Assembly (NCBI RefSeq): GCF_011764425.1
Contig: NZ_BLPF01000003.1
Location: 1,426,001-1,490,000, forward strand
From: Phytohabitans houttuyneae
GTDB taxonomy: Bacteria; Actinomycetota; Actinomycetes; Mycobacteriales; Micromonosporaceae
Direction: 5' to 3'
Length of the DNA stretch: 64,000 bases
The translations under genes and the position numbers were made by a program. Below are positions 9,065-18,914 of the stretch, piece after piece (the stretch's first letter is position 1; every line of letters begins with the position of its first letter). Under the pieces are notes generated by a model. That model was not told the origin of the DNA. It searched no databases and saw nothing but the letters and a program-made list of their open reading frames with translations.

Positions 9065-9976
9065 TCAGGTGGCCACGCGGAGCTTCGCCACGCGCGGCGG
9101 GGTCGGCCAGCGGACGTCGCGCACCCAGCCGGCCCTCTCGAACAGCCAGATCACGCGCGCCGATATGTCGATCTCCCAGGGGCGTACGCCGTGGCGGGCG
9201 CAGGTCGGGTCGGCGTGGTGCAGGTTGTGCCACGACTCGCCCATGCTCAGGATCGCGAGCGGCCAGACGTTGGCCGACCGGTCGCGGGCGGCGAAGGGGC
9301 GTTCGCCGACCATGTGGCACACCGAGTTGACCGACCGCGTGACGTGGTGCAGCAGCGTCACCCGCACCAGGCCGGCCCAGAAGAACGCGGTCACCGCTCC
9401 CCACCACGACCAGGTGATCAGGCCGCCCATCGCCGCGGGCGCCACCAGCGTCACCGCGGTCCAGAGGCCGAACGTGCGGTGCACCAGGCGCATGTCGCGG
9501 TCGGCGAGCAGGTCGGGTGCGAAGCGTTCCTGGTTGGTGAGGTCACGGTCGAGGACCCAGCCCAGGTGCGCGTGCCAGAAGCCGCGCGCGAGGGCCGCCG
9601 CCGACGTGCCGAACAGCCACGGCGAGTGCGGGTCGCCCTCCCGGTCGGAGAACGCGTGGTGGCGCCGGTGGTCGGCCACCCAGTGCAGGATCGGCCCCTG
9701 CACCGCCATGCTGCCGGCGACCGCCAGCGCCACCCGCATCCGCCGTCCCGCCCTGAACGCGCCGTGCGTGAAGTAGCGGTGGAAGCCCACGGTGACGCCG
9801 AGGCAGGTGAAGGTGTACCAGGCGGCGGCGAGCGCGACGTCCACCCAGGACAGTCCCCAGCCCCACGCGATCGGCACGGCCGCGAGCAGGGCGAGGAACG
9901 GGACGATGACGAACAGGTACACGGTGACGTGGGCGGGCAGCCCCCGCTTGCCAGCCAGCAGGGTCTTGGGGCTCAT
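9065..9976 (-). CDS. membrane acyl-CoA (stearoyl-type) desaturase
   Basis: 303 residues with the three histidine boxes of membrane fatty acyl desaturases: HRYFTH (about residue 66), HRRHH (about 103) and HNLHH (about 247). These ligate the di-iron centre that inserts a cis double bond, normally delta-9, into acyl-CoA using oxygen. Hydrophobic blocks around the boxes fit four membrane helices. The length agrees with bacterial members, which lack the fused cytochrome b5 domain, so a separate electron donor is needed. It is monocistronic; the next gene downstream in the same direction starts 95 bases away. Confidence 0.92.
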   Translation of the reverse strand: MSPKTLLAGKRGLPAHVTVYLFVIVPFLALLAAVPIAWGWGLSWVDVALAAAWYTFTCLGVTVGFHRYFTHGAFRAGRRMRVALAVAGSMAVQGPILHWVADHRRHHAFSDREGDPHSPWLFGTSAAALARGFWHAHLGWVLDRDLTNQERFAPDLLADRDMRLVHRTFGLWTAVTLVAPAAMGGLITWSWWGAVTAFFWAGLVRVTLLHHVTRSVNSVCHMVGERPFAARDRSANVWPLAILSMGESWHNLHHADPTCARHGVRPWEIDISARVIWLFERAGWVRDVRWPTPPRVAKLRVAT

Positions 9977-10092
9977 CGCCTCCGGACGCTAGGCGGCCTC
10001 CCCTTCCGCGCGGCGCCTACCGCGCGAACCGCGGCCCACCGCCCGGTGAACGTCCGCGTTGACAGCGCCCGCCGCCGATGGTCTCATTGGAA

Positions 10093-10118
10093 CACTTAAG
10101 AATCTTTACATTTAAGTG
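10093..10118. promoter_or_regulatory. AT-rich inverted repeat, possible operator
   Basis: CACTTAA (10093-10099) and TTAAGTG (10112-10118) are perfect inverted arms around 12 AT-rich bases, which stand out in this GC-rich DNA. It lies 117 bases upstream of the desaturase start, so an operator of that gene is possible. The protein that would bind it is unknown. Confidence 0.4.
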
Positions 10119-10338
10119 CGGGCGATCGGCCCCTCCTCAGGCGGGCGGGCGGCGGTCCGCCGTGGGATGCCGCCGCCCGCCCTTGGCCGCCCGACGATCC
10201 TTTCGGACATATCTGCCCACGTCCGCGTCACCTGCGGACCGGACGCTCCCGCGGGCAACGCGAAGGTCGGCGGCTCGCCAGGGCTCGCCGAGATCCCCGA
10301 CCTCCGCTGCCAGGTCCGCGGGCCAAGCCCAACCCCCG

Positions 10339-10450
10339 CGGACGGTGAGGCCGCGGGAACGCACCCCGAGAAGACGCTCCGCTGCGCGCCACGTCTCCCC
10401 GGGGGCCCGCGCAACGGTCCGGACCACGGCGGACGTCGCGGTAGCCCAAA
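10339..10450 (+). repeat. dispersed intergenic repeat, copy A (split)
   Basis: The core, 10411-10447, carries the palindrome GGTCCGGACC followed by ACGGCGGACGTCGCGGTAG and is nearly identical to the other three copies (22873-22929 inverted, 35915-35971, 47143-47200). The upstream half, GGTGAGGCCGCGGGA (10344-10358), is also present but is separated from the core by about 50 extra bases. It ends just before the 3' end of the winged-helix gene. Confidence 0.8.
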
Positions 10451-10454
10451 ATCG

Positions 10455-11515
10455 TCAGGCGATCTCCAGCCGGCCGCCGCCGTGGAGCTCGAGCAGCGGC
10501 TCGGCCTCGGCGCCCACCTCGGCGCGCTCGCGGCGGGTCAGCGGGCGCAGCGGCTCGACGCGCAGCACGCCCCCGGCCACCGACCAGGTCGCGGCGACCC
10601 GGCCGTCGACGAGCACGAACCGCGCGCCCTGCACGCTCAGCCCGCGATGCTCCTGGTCGATGATGCGGCTCCGGTCGTCGAAGCCGAGCACCGCGTTGTC
10701 GAACGCGGGCAGGAACCGCACCGGCGCCGGTGTCCGCGGGTCGGGCAGCGCGCCGTCCTCGACGTCGAGGAGCTCGCGCCGCCGCTCGTCGCGGAAGACG
10801 CGCAGCCGCGGCCGCAGGCGGGTGACCGACTCGCGCAGCCCGCTCAGGCCGGACCAGGCGCGGATGTCGGCGCTGGCCGCCGGGCCGAACGCCGCCAGGT
10901 AGCGCAGCACCAGCGCGTCGACCGCCTCGGGCGTCTGCGGCTCGGGCGCGGTGCCCAGCCACCGGTCGACCGTGACGTTCAGCGCGGCGCCGCGCTGCCC
11001 CCACAGGCCGCGCGGCGGCACCTGGACCAGCGGGACCAGGCAGCTGAGCGCGTCGCCGAGGTCGCGGGTGGCGACGCCGGGCCAGCGGTCGGCGATCTCG
11101 CGGGCGGCGTCGGTGAGCATGCGCGGCTCGCCCTCGAAGAGCGGGCGCCCGGCCTCGGCCAGCTCGGCCAGGTCGACACCGGGCAGGTTGCGGCGCAGCG
11201 TGGCCCACATGCGCGCCTCCAGCATCGGCTGGTGCACGCCGCGCAGCGCGAGCGCGTCAGCCGCGGTGACCACGTGGAGCGTGCGGCGCATCAGCAGCGT
11301 GCGGACGGCCGTGCGCTCCTCGACAAGCTTCGACAGCTCGTGCGGGTCGAACGCCACAAGGCGGCTCCACAGCCCCACGAACGGCTCCTGCGGCTCCTGC
11401 GCCTGATGCCCACGAGGTGCGAAAGCGCGGCGTGCGCGGTCAGGTCGTGGCGGCGCAGCAGGAGCTGGCGGGCCAGCAGGGCGCGGTTGAGCGCGCGGTT
11501 GTCCAGGACGTTCAC
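10455..11515 (-). pseudogene. winged-helix DNA-binding (HTH_42/YcaQ-like) protein, one frameshift
   Basis: Two minus-strand frames join into one protein of about 353 residues. The first frame starts at GTG 11515 (VNVLDNRALNRALLARQLL) and reads to HLVGI; the second continues FVGLWSRLVAFDP to the stop at 10455. Restoring one G on the plus strand near 11405 gives the family's expected junction LVGIQAQEPQEPFVGLWSRL. Members are the crosslink-repair glycosylase-like YcaQ/AlkX group with tandem winged helices; the motif RRTLHVVTAADAL and the late segment FLPAFDNAVLGFDDRSRI agree. Either a sequencing error or a recent loss of function. An ATG start inside the second frame would give only the last 307 residues. 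Confidence 0.8.
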
Positions 11516-11581
11516 GCGCGTCACCGTAGCGCGACGGTCCGACACGGCGTTTAGTGACAGACGGCAGAGAGGAGTCCTGGA

Positions 11582-12406
11582 ATGTGCACTGAGGAGTGTC
11601 TGAAGCAGGCCGGCCGGGCGGGAGCGTTCAGCCGCCGGGCGGCGCTGGCCGGTGCGGCCGCGATAGCGGCGTCCGCCGTGATGGCCGAGCCGGCGCAGGC
11701 CGGTCCCAAGGGCGGGTACGGGCGCGGGGTGCGTGACCTCACCCACCCGCTGACCACGACGTTCCCGGCATTCGCGCCGGGTGAGGAGCCGAGCCGCCGC
11801 ACGTACGTGACGATCGAGGAAAACGGCTACTACATGCAGGAGTGGCGGATCCTCGAGCACTACGGCACGCACGTCGACGCACCCGGCCACTTCATACCCG
11901 GTGGGCGCACCTCGACCGAGCTCGCCGCCGCCGAGCTCGTCACGCCCGCCGCGGTCATCGACATCGCGGCCCGCGCGGCCCGCGACCCCGACACGACCGT
12001 CACGGTCGCGGACATCAAGGGCTACGAGCGGCGGTACGGGCGGATCCCGCGGGACGCGGCCGTCCTCATGTACTCCGGCTGGGCGGCGAAGGCCGGCGAC
12101 CCGGACGCCTACCGCGGCACCGACGCGGGCGGCACGCTGCACTTTCCCGGCTTCAGCGCGGAGGCGACCGAGTGGCTGCTGCGCCACCGCCGCATCCGCA
12201 GCCTCGGCGTCGACACGCTCAGCATCGATCCGGGCGTTTCGTCCACGTTCGACACGCATCTGATCCTGACCGGCGCCGACCGGTACGGCGTGGAGAACCT
12301 CGCCGGCCTCGACCGCCTCCCCCGCTCCGGCGCCACGATCATCGTCGGCCTCATCCCCTACCAGGAGGGCTCCGGCGGCCAGGCCCGCGTCTTCGCCACC
12401 TGGTGA
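11582..12406 (+). CDS. Tat-exported cyclase-family (kynurenine-formamidase-like) hydrolase
   Basis: 274 residues. FSRRAALAGAAAIAASAV near residue 16 is a twin-arginine signal, cleaved around AQA. The mature part has the cyclase-family metal motif HYGTHVDAPGHF (about residue 100), DLTHPLTTTFPAF at the N-terminus and LGVDTLSIDPG with HLILTGADRYGVENLAG towards the end. The family binds a divalent metal through HxGTHxDxPxH and hydrolyses arylformamides or cyclic amides; export by Tat suggests an extracytoplasmic substrate. It is preceded by GAGAGGAG about 10 bases before ATG. The AI-2E-type gene follows after 12 bases. The substrate cannot be read from sequence. Confidence 0.85.
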   Translation: MCTEECLKQAGRAGAFSRRAALAGAAAIAASAVMAEPAQAGPKGGYGRGVRDLTHPLTTTFPAFAPGEEPSRRTYVTIEENGYYMQEWRILEHYGTHVDAPGHFIPGGRTSTELAAAELVTPAAVIDIAARAARDPDTTVTVADIKGYERRYGRIPRDAAVLMYSGWAAKAGDPDAYRGTDAGGTLHFPGFSAEATEWLLRHRRIRSLGVDTLSIDPGVSSTFDTHLILTGADRYGVENLAGLDRLPRSGATIIVGLIPYQEGSGGQARVFATW

Positions 12407-12418
12407 GGGTGTACGTCG

Positions 12419-13510
12419 ATGCGCCGCGGGGTACCTGGCGGCGTGTCGACCGACCTGGCCGAGAAGCCAACAAAGACGCGCGGCGTCTGGGAGTCCCTGT
12501 CCTGGTCACTGCGGTACGGCGCGGTGGCCTGCGGCTGCGTGCTGCTCATCGCGGCGGTGCTGTACCTGGTCATCCGCCTCGCGGTGCTGGTGGCGCCGTT
12601 GACCCTCGCGATCATCGTGGCGCTGCTGCTGGCCGCGCTGCTGCAGCCGATCGCGGACGCCGTACGCCGGCTGCGCGCGCCCGACTCGCTCGCCGCCCTC
12701 GCGGCCATCGCGGTCATGCTCGCGGTCGTCGTGCTGCCCGCCGTCCTGCTCTGGCAGGTCACCGCCGAACAGGCCGCCGACCTGCCGGAGCAGCTCGCCC
12801 AGGGCTGGGACCGCACCCGCGAGTGGATCGTCGGCGCCGGCCTGAGCGAGGAGCAGCTGCAGTCGCTGAGCGACCGCATCCGCGAGCGGGCCCGCGCGGC
12901 GGGCGGCGGCCTCACCGCCGCGGCGATGGGCGTCTTCGAGGCGCTGGGCGCCGCGCTGCTCGCGATCGTGCTGCTCTTCTTCCTGCTCAAGGACGGCCGC
13001 CGGATGGCCGCGTGGGCCACCGCCCGCCTCCCCGAACGCAGCCGCGAGCGCGCCGGCCAGGCCGGGCGTGACGGTTGGACGGCGCTGTCCCGCTACGCGC
13101 GGGGCACGGTCGCGGTCGCCGCGATCGACGCGCTGGGCATCGGGCTCGGCCTTGTGCTGATCGGGGTACCGCTCGCGCTGCCGCTGGCGCTGCTCACGTT
13201 CGTCGCCGCGTTCGTGCCGATCATCGGCGCGACCGTGGCCGGCGCGGTCGCCGTGCTCGTCGCCCTCGCCGCGAACGGCCCCGTCGACGCCCTCCTGGTC
13301 CTGCTCGTGGTCGTCGCGGTCCAGCAGATCGAGGGCAACCTCCTCGAGCCGCTCATCATGGGCCGCGCGCTGCGCCTGCACCCCGCGGTCGTCCTCGTCG
13401 CGGTCACCGCCGGCGCCCTGACGGCCGGCGTGGCGGGCGCGCTGGTCGCCGTACCCATCACCGCGGTCACCTACCGGGTGTGGCGCTCGTGGAGCGAGGG
13501 CGCGCCCTAA
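12419..13510 (+). CDS. AI-2E/PerM-family membrane permease
   Basis: 363 residues with about eight hydrophobic helices in the PerM (AI-2E transporter) arrangement: two pairs at the N-terminus, a soluble segment (about 115-165) with EEQLQSLSDRIRERA, then a cluster ending in the family signature FVPIIGATVAG and a segment VVAVQQIEGNLLEPLIMG. Substrates vary in this family and true AI-2 transport is rare, so the substrate is unknown. ATG 12419 follows the cyclase stop by 12 bases with GAGGG in front; GTG 12443 would remove eight odd residues and is a possible alternative start. Confidence 0.88.
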   Translation: MRRGVPGGVSTDLAEKPTKTRGVWESLSWSLRYGAVACGCVLLIAAVLYLVIRLAVLVAPLTLAIIVALLLAALLQPIADAVRRLRAPDSLAALAAIAVMLAVVVLPAVLLWQVTAEQAADLPEQLAQGWDRTREWIVGAGLSEEQLQSLSDRIRERARAAGGGLTAAAMGVFEALGAALLAIVLLFFLLKDGRRMAAWATARLPERSRERAGQAGRDGWTALSRYARGTVAVAAIDALGIGLGLVLIGVPLALPLALLTFVAAFVPIIGATVAGAVAVLVALAANGPVDALLVLLVVVAVQQIEGNLLEPLIMGRALRLHPAVVLVAVTAGALTAGVAGALVAVPITAVTYRVWRSWSEGAP

Positions 13511-13520
13511 GATCGTCGAG

Positions 13521-14072
13521 GTGTTCCGGCCGACGTACCCCATCCACACGCGACGGTTGACGCTCCGCCCGTTCACGATGGGCGACCTCGACCCGCTGTG
13601 GGGGTACCAGCGGCTGCCCGAGGTGGCCGAGCACATGCTCTGGGAGCCGCGCGACCTCATGCAGGTGACGGTCGCGCTGCAGCGGATGGTCAAGGAGGAC
13701 CGCTTGGCCCGCGAGGGCGACTGCCTGAGCCTCGCGGTGGTCGAACGGGCGACCGGCGTGCTGGTCGGCCAGGTAGAACTGGTGTGGCTCAGCGACCGCA
13801 GCGGCCAGGGCGAGATCGGGTACGTGCTCGACCCCCGCTACCAGGGCGCCGGCCTGGCCACCGAGGCGGCGCGCGAGGTGCTGCGGCTCGGCTTCGACGG
13901 CCTGCGGCTGCACCGCGTCATCGGCCGCTGCTCGGCCGCCAACACCGCCTCGGCCGCCCTGCTGGAGCGCCTCGGCATGCGCCGCGAGGCCCACTTCCGG
14001 CAGAACCAGCTGGTGAAGGACGCCTGGCGCGACGAGTACGTGTACGCGATGCTCCGCGCCGACTGGAGTTGA
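13521..14072 (+). CDS. GNAT-family N-acetyltransferase (RimJ/RimL type)
   Basis: 183 residues. THRRLTLRPFTMGDLDPLW-type opening (here TRRLTLRPF), the acetyl-CoA loop GYVLDPRYQGAGLATEAAR and the RimJ-like end NTASAALLERLGMRREAHF mark it as an acetyltransferase of the Acetyltransf_3 group, which modifies protein N-termini or small amines. It starts at GTG 13521 with no ribosome-binding site but with TAAGAT at 13508-13513, placing the likely transcript start at or next to the GTG. It follows the permease by 10 bases but appears to have its own promoter. Confidence 0.87.
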   Translation: MFRPTYPIHTRRLTLRPFTMGDLDPLWGYQRLPEVAEHMLWEPRDLMQVTVALQRMVKEDRLAREGDCLSLAVVERATGVLVGQVELVWLSDRSGQGEIGYVLDPRYQGAGLATEAAREVLRLGFDGLRLHRVIGRCSAANTASAALLERLGMRREAHFRQNQLVKDAWRDEYVYAMLRADWS

Positions 14073-14117
14073 GCGTCCGCCGGGCTTTCCGCCCGCGGAA
14101 CCGGCCTTTGGAGTCGG

Positions 14118-14201
14118 GGGTCCCGGCGAGCCCAAGGGCCGGGTCACGTGTGGCTCGGGGATCCCGGCGAGCCGCCGCGGGCCGGGTCACGTGCGGCTCG
14201 G
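14118..14201. repeat. two-copy direct repeat of about 42 bp
   Basis: Two imperfect copies, about 14118-14158 and 14159-14201, share TCCCGGCGAGCC, then GGGCCGGGTCACGTG and GGCTCGG. They lie between the acetyltransferase stop and the convergent permease stop. No protein or RNA is suggested. Confidence 0.6.
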
Positions 14202-14244
14202 CTTCTCGCGGGTCCGGGTGAGGGCGTCCGGCGAGCGGCGGTGG

Positions 14245-15462
14245 TCAGCTCACGGCGAGCAGGGTGGCCACGCCCGCGGCGAGTGCGAGGACCGCGGTGA
14301 CCGCGCCGGTGGCGGCGAAGCGGCCCCACGGGATGGTGAGGCCCGCGGCGCGGCAGCGTTCGGCCCACAGCAGCGTGGCCAGCGACGCCCACGGGGCGAC
14401 GAGCGGGGCGACGTTGGTGCCGACGAGCAGGCCGAGCAGCTGGGTGTGGTTGGCGGCGGGCACGACCGCCTCGGCGGCCACGTAGGCCGGCAGGTTGTTG
14501 AGCGCGTTGGACAGCGCACCGCCGGCCGCCGCGGCCCGCACCACGCCGACGGCGCCGGGGTCCGTGCCGATCAGCGCGGACATCCAGCCGGAGAGCCCGT
14601 GCCGGCCGAGCGTGTCGACGACGAGGAACAGTCCGGTCACGAAGACCAGCAGCCGCCACGGCACGAGGCTCCAGGTGAGGCCGCCGCGGTCGTAGCGCCA
14701 GTAGGCCACCACCAGGCCGGCCGCGCACACCGCCGACACCGCGTAGATGCTCAGTCCCGCCACGATGCCGGCCATGAACGCGGCGCATGCCGTCGAGGCG
14801 GCCACGAAGAGCGCGCGGTTGCGGGGGCGGACCCGCGCCGGCGGCTCGTAGCGGGGCGGGTTGCGGCGCCAGTAGAACACCCACAGGCTCGCCGCCACCA
14901 CGACCAGCACGGCCGCCTGCGGCAGCGCCATGCGGGCGGCGAACCCGAGCGGTTCGAGGCGCACCCGCTCCATGGCCAGCAGGTTGGTCAGGTTGGAGAC
15001 CGGGAGCAGCAGGCTCGCGGTGTTCGCCAGCCAGACCGTGGTCATGGCGAGCGGCAGCGGCGCGAGGCCGGCGCGGCGGGCGGTGGCCAGCATGACCGGG
15101 GTGAGCAGCACCGCCGTGGTGTCCAGGTTGAGAAACGCCGTGGTGAGCGTGGCGAAGAGCACCGTGAGCAGGAAGAGCGCGGGGTTGCGCCCGCGGGCCG
15201 CGATGGTCAGCCGGGCGGCGAGGACGTCGAAGACCTGGGCTCGGGCGGCGAGCTCGGCCAGCACGACGACGGTGCCGAGGAAGACCAGCAGCGGGAGGAT
15301 GCGCTCGTCGGTCGCCCGCGCGTCGCGCCACGGCAGCAGCCCCACCGCGACGGCGACAAGCCCGAGTGCGAGCAGGCCGGCGCCGAGCCAGTCCAGCGGG
15401 CTGACCCCCCGGGCCGCGCACTCCGAGGCACCCTGCTTGACCTGCACGTACGCCATGATCAC
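14245..15462 (-). CDS. ArsB/SLC13-like anion permease
   Basis: 405 residues with about 10-12 hydrophobic helices. Two half-repeats each carry an asparagine-rich hairpin typical of the IT/SLC13 superfamily: SNLTNLLAMERV (about residue 155-166) and NALNNLPAYVAAEAV (about 310-324), with TTAFLNLDTTAVLLTPV before the first. Relatives include ArsB, CitMHS and NhaD; which ion or organic anion it moves is not evident, and there are no ars genes nearby. It is monocistronic and ends convergently with the acetyltransferase. Confidence 0.83.
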   Translation of the reverse strand: MIMAYVQVKQGASECAARGVSPLDWLGAGLLALGLVAVAVGLLPWRDARATDERILPLLVFLGTVVVLAELAARAQVFDVLAARLTIAARGRNPALFLLTVLFATLTTAFLNLDTTAVLLTPVMLATARRAGLAPLPLAMTTVWLANTASLLLPVSNLTNLLAMERVRLEPLGFAARMALPQAAVLVVVAASLWVFYWRRNPPRYEPPARVRPRNRALFVAASTACAAFMAGIVAGLSIYAVSAVCAAGLVVAYWRYDRGGLTWSLVPWRLLVFVTGLFLVVDTLGRHGLSGWMSALIGTDPGAVGVVRAAAAGGALSNALNNLPAYVAAEAVVPAANHTQLLGLLVGTNVAPLVAPWASLATLLWAERCRAAGLTIPWGRFAATGAVTAVLALAAGVATLLAVS

Positions 15463-15513
15463 ACACCGGTGCGGCGGGCGCCGAAGTGCCCGCCGCCGGT
15501 GTTCGCCGGCGCC

Positions 15514-16509
15514 TCAGTACACGTACGGCCAGCCGGCCGCGTCGTAGGCGATCAGGTTGATCCCCAGGTACGACGCGCCGTTGTCGGCGTAGTAGTGGTA
15601 GAACAGCACGTCGCCGCCGCCGTCGGTCAGGACCGCCTGGTGGCCGGGGCCGTGGATGGCGTCGTGGCCGGCCAGGACCTCGGTGCCGCCGCCGGAGGTG
15701 AGCGGCGTGCCGTTGCGGTCGGTGTAGGGGCCGGTCACCGACGTGGAGCGGCCGGCCATCACCCGGTAGGTGCTCGACGCGCCCTGGCAGCAGCGGTCGA
15801 ACGACACCCACAGGTAGTAGTAGCCGCCGCGACGGTGGATGACCGGTGCCTCGATGGCGCCGCCCGCGTTGGGGCGGCTGGCGATCGCGCGCACGGCGGT
15901 GTCCGATGTGGAGCGGCGCCCGGTGCCGGCGTCGAGGCGGATCATCTTCAACCCGCTCCAGAACGAGCCGAAGCTCAGCCACCACTGCCCGCTCTGGTCC
16001 ACGACGAGGTTGGGGTCGATCGCGTTGTAGTTGACCGCGTTGCTGCTCTCGATGATCAGACCCTGGTTCGTCCACGAGCCGGACGCCGCGGTCGGGCTCG
16101 TGGCAAGGAAGATGGCCGAGCGCTGCGAGCCGAACGTCGAGGCCGAGTAGTACAGGTAGTACTGTCCATTGTGGTAAGAGATGTCGGGCGCCCAGAGGTT
16201 GCGGCCCCCGTTGGTGTACGGCGTGGTCCACGGCGCGCCGCCCGGCCAGACCGCGCCGGCGTTGCGCCACGCGACGCGGTCGGTCGAGGTCTTCAGCGAC
16301 AGGTTGTTGCCGGTCGCGGCGAGGATGTAGCGCCCATCCGGCGCGCGCACCACCGTGGGGTCGTGCGCGCCCGTGTCGCCGGTCACCCGGCCGGGGTTGG
16401 GGTAGGTCGCCGCGTCCGCCGCCGTGAGCGCCGACACCGCGCCGGCACCGCCGAGGACCACGGCCGCCGCCAGTCCGGCGAACGCTCCGCGCCATCGTTT
16501 CCGCGCCAT
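15514..16509 (-). CDS. secreted GH43 arabinan/arabinoside hydrolase
   Basis: About 331 residues from ATG 16509 (GTG 16518 is an alternative; AGGGTGAG fits the ATG better). A signal peptide ends near ADAATYPNPG. The five-bladed GH43 fold shows its three acidic residues: Asp in AHDPTVVRAPDG (catalytic base), Asp in NAIDPNLVVD (pKa modulator) and Glu in GAIEAPVIHRRGGYYYL (general acid). NLWAPDISYHNGQYYLYYS is also typical. It resembles endo-1,5-alpha-L-arabinanases. A conserved CC pair (DRCCQG) is kept. It would act outside the cell on arabinan side chains of pectin. A LacI-type operator sits 23 bases upstream. Confidence 0.9.
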   Translation of the reverse strand: MARKRWRGAFAGLAAAVVLGGAGAVSALTAADAATYPNPGRVTGDTGAHDPTVVRAPDGRYILAATGNNLSLKTSTDRVAWRNAGAVWPGGAPWTTPYTNGGRNLWAPDISYHNGQYYLYYSASTFGSQRSAIFLATSPTAASGSWTNQGLIIESSNAVNYNAIDPNLVVDQSGQWWLSFGSFWSGLKMIRLDAGTGRRSTSDTAVRAIASRPNAGGAIEAPVIHRRGGYYYLWVSFDRCCQGASSTYRVMAGRSTSVTGPYTDRNGTPLTSGGGTEVLAGHDAIHGPGHQAVLTDGGGDVLFYHYYADNGASYLGINLIAYDAAGWPYVY

Positions 16510-16531
16510 GATTCTCACCCTTCGCTTGCCC

Positions 16532-16546
16532 AGTTAGCGTTAACAC
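16532..16546. promoter_or_regulatory. LacI-family operator upstream of the GH43 gene
   Basis: AGTTAGCGTTAACAC differs by few bases from the LacI-family palindrome TGTTAGCGCTAACA that controls pentose and arabinoside genes in Actinomycetota. It lies 23 bases before the GH43 start, where it would block transcription until the sugar ligand is bound. The LacI protein at 35979-37025 is one candidate binder but is not adjacent. Confidence 0.6.
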
Positions 16547-16663
16547 ACCCTCACGTAGACAGTTATGCTTGTCAATGCAGCGCTGAAATTTTCCTGTGGA
16601 TTTCGGACAGTTCGCCGCAGCGACCGGTGAGTGTTGGCGGCTCGGTTCGCGACGTGGGGCTCA

Positions 16664-16747
16664 GTTCGCGGGCGTGGCGGGCGCGGTTCGCGGGCGTGGC
16701 GGGCGCGATTCGCGGGCGTGGCGGGCGCGGTTCGCGGGCGCGGCCGC
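16664..16747. repeat. 22-bp tandem repeat, about 3.7 copies, upstream of the ABC operon
   Basis: Units begin at 16664, 16686, 16708 and 16730; each reads TTCGCGGGCGTGGCGGGCG with one variable base in front (G or A), and the last copy is partial. The array ends about 60 bases before the ABC ATPase start, so it lies in the promoter or leader region. Confidence 0.85.
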
Positions 16748-16807
16748 TCACAGAAAGCTCTCAGGACCTCACCGGAAGGGCCATCCTGGTCCGCCACCAT
16801 CGCCGGC

Positions 16808-17709
<902 letters not shown>

Positions 17710-17713
<4 letters not shown>

Positions 17714-18479
17714 CCGGGATCCTGCTGTCCGAGTGGACGAAGCTGCGCTCGCTCCGCTCCACCGCGTACACCCTGCTGGCCCTGGCCGCACTCGCCGTCG
17801 GGTTGGGCGTGCTGATCAGCTCCGGCGCCGGCGACGGCTACACCGAGCTGGCACCGGCCGAACGGGACGCGTTCGACCCCACACAGGTCAGCACGCAGAG
17901 CTACCTCGCCGCCCAACTCGCCCTCGGCGTGCTCGGCGTGCTGGTCGTCAGCGGCGAGTACGCCACCGGCATGATCCGCACCAGCCTCACGGCGGTACCG
18001 AGGCGGGAGCGGCTGCTGGCCGCGAAGGCCGCGGTGTTCGCGGCGGTCGCGCTGGTCGCCGGCCTGGTGGTGGGCTTCGGGGCGTTCCTGCTGGGCCAGG
18101 CCACGCTCGCCGGCCAGGACGCCCCGCACACCACGCTCGCCGAGCCGCACGTGCTGCGGGCGGTGGCCGGCGCCGGGCTGTACCTGGCCACGATCGGGCT
18201 GTTCGGCGTCGCGGTGGGCACGCTCGTGCGCTCGACCGCCGGGGCATCACCGTGCTGGTGGCGGTCACGCTGCTGGTCCCCGCGTTCGGCCAGGGACTGC
18301 CGGGCGGCTGGGGCGAACGCCTGGTGCGGTGGTGGCCGACGACCGCCGGCTCGCGCGTGATGACCGTGAAGCCGGATCCGGACCTGCTCGGACCGTGGGC
18401 GGGCTACGGCGTCCTCTGCGTCGCGGTGGCGGGCACGCTGGTGGCGGCGTTCGTGGTGCTGCGGGCCCGGGACGCTTGA
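17710..18479 (+). pseudogene. ABC-2 type permease, one frameshift
   Basis: Starts ATGA-coupled to the ATPase. The first frame gives six-helix ABC-2 permease sequence (MTGILLSEWTKLRSLRSTAY, then ARREL-like VPRRERLLAAKA and LATIGLFGVAVGTLVRSTAG) up to about 18240; from there the homology continues in the next frame (ITVLVAVTLLVPAFGQGLP to ending FVVLRARDA at 18479). The break falls at GGGG, 18241-18244; a fifth G would read STAGGITVLV and restore a permease of about 256 residues. Left as is, the product loses its last two helices. Homopolymer sequencing error is the simplest explanation. Confidence 0.82.
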
Positions 18480-18710
18480 GGCGCTTCGGCTCCGGGCGGC
18501 GGGGAGAGTGCGGCGGATTGCCTCCGGGCGCACCCGGCTCGCTCCGCGTGGATCCGGTCCGGTGGCAGGCTGCGCGGTTCGGGCCGGGGGTCGCTCTGCG
18601 GGGGACCAGCCGAGGTACAGCAGCCCCGTGCCGCGGCCGGCGCCCGTGCCGATCACCGCGCCGAGCGAGCCGGTCCTTGCAGGGTCCGCACCCCGCCGCG
18701 GGTCAGTCTG

Positions 18711-18759
18711 GCGTGGATCGGTCCAGCGTGGATCGGTCCCGCGTGGATCGGTCCCGCGT
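18711..18759. repeat. 15-bp tandem repeat, three copies plus a partial
   Basis: GCGTGGATCGGTCC plus one variable base begins at 18711, 18726 and 18741, and a fourth partial GCGTG at 18756. The copies are almost identical. Confidence 0.85.
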
Positions 18760-18773
18760 GGGGGTCCGGCCAG

Positions 18774-18914
18774 GGTTCCCCCGCCGCGTCCGTCCCGGAT
18801 CGCTCGGCGTGGGTCCGGGCTGGGGGCGGCCCGCAGGGTTCGCGTTCCCTCGCAGCGTCCGCCCTGGTTTCGCCAGGCGCGGGTCCAGGCTGGGTAGCCC
18901 CGCAGGGTTCGGGT
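18774..18914. repeat. degenerate 71-bp direct repeat
   Basis: Segment 18774-18844 and segment 18845-18914 align along their length: both start GTTCCC(C/T)CGC, share GCGTCCG.CC, then CGGGTCC.GGCTGGG and CCCGCAGGGTTCG. About a quarter of positions differ. Confidence 0.6.

Larger units (their letters stand above)
9977..10454. other. 478-base intergenic region with inverted repeats and a dispersed repeat
   Basis: No gene is supported here. It holds a 7-bp AT-rich inverted repeat (10093-10118), a 9-bp GC inverted repeat (arms GTCCGCGGG at 10314-10322 and CCCGCGGAC at 10335-10343) and one copy of the window's dispersed repeat (10339-10450) just before the 3' end of the winged-helix gene. A TTGACA at 10058-10063 has no convincing partner hexamer. 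Confidence 0.6.

Noticed and set aside
10058-10063. TTGACA as a -35 promoter element in the desaturase upstream region
   Set aside because: On the strand of the perfect hexamer no TANNNT follows at 16-18 bases and no gene begins downstream in that direction.
14245-15462. Calling the permease an arsenite pump (ArsB)
   Set aside because: No arsR, arsC or similar gene is adjacent and the fold is shared with citrate, sulfate and sodium transporters.
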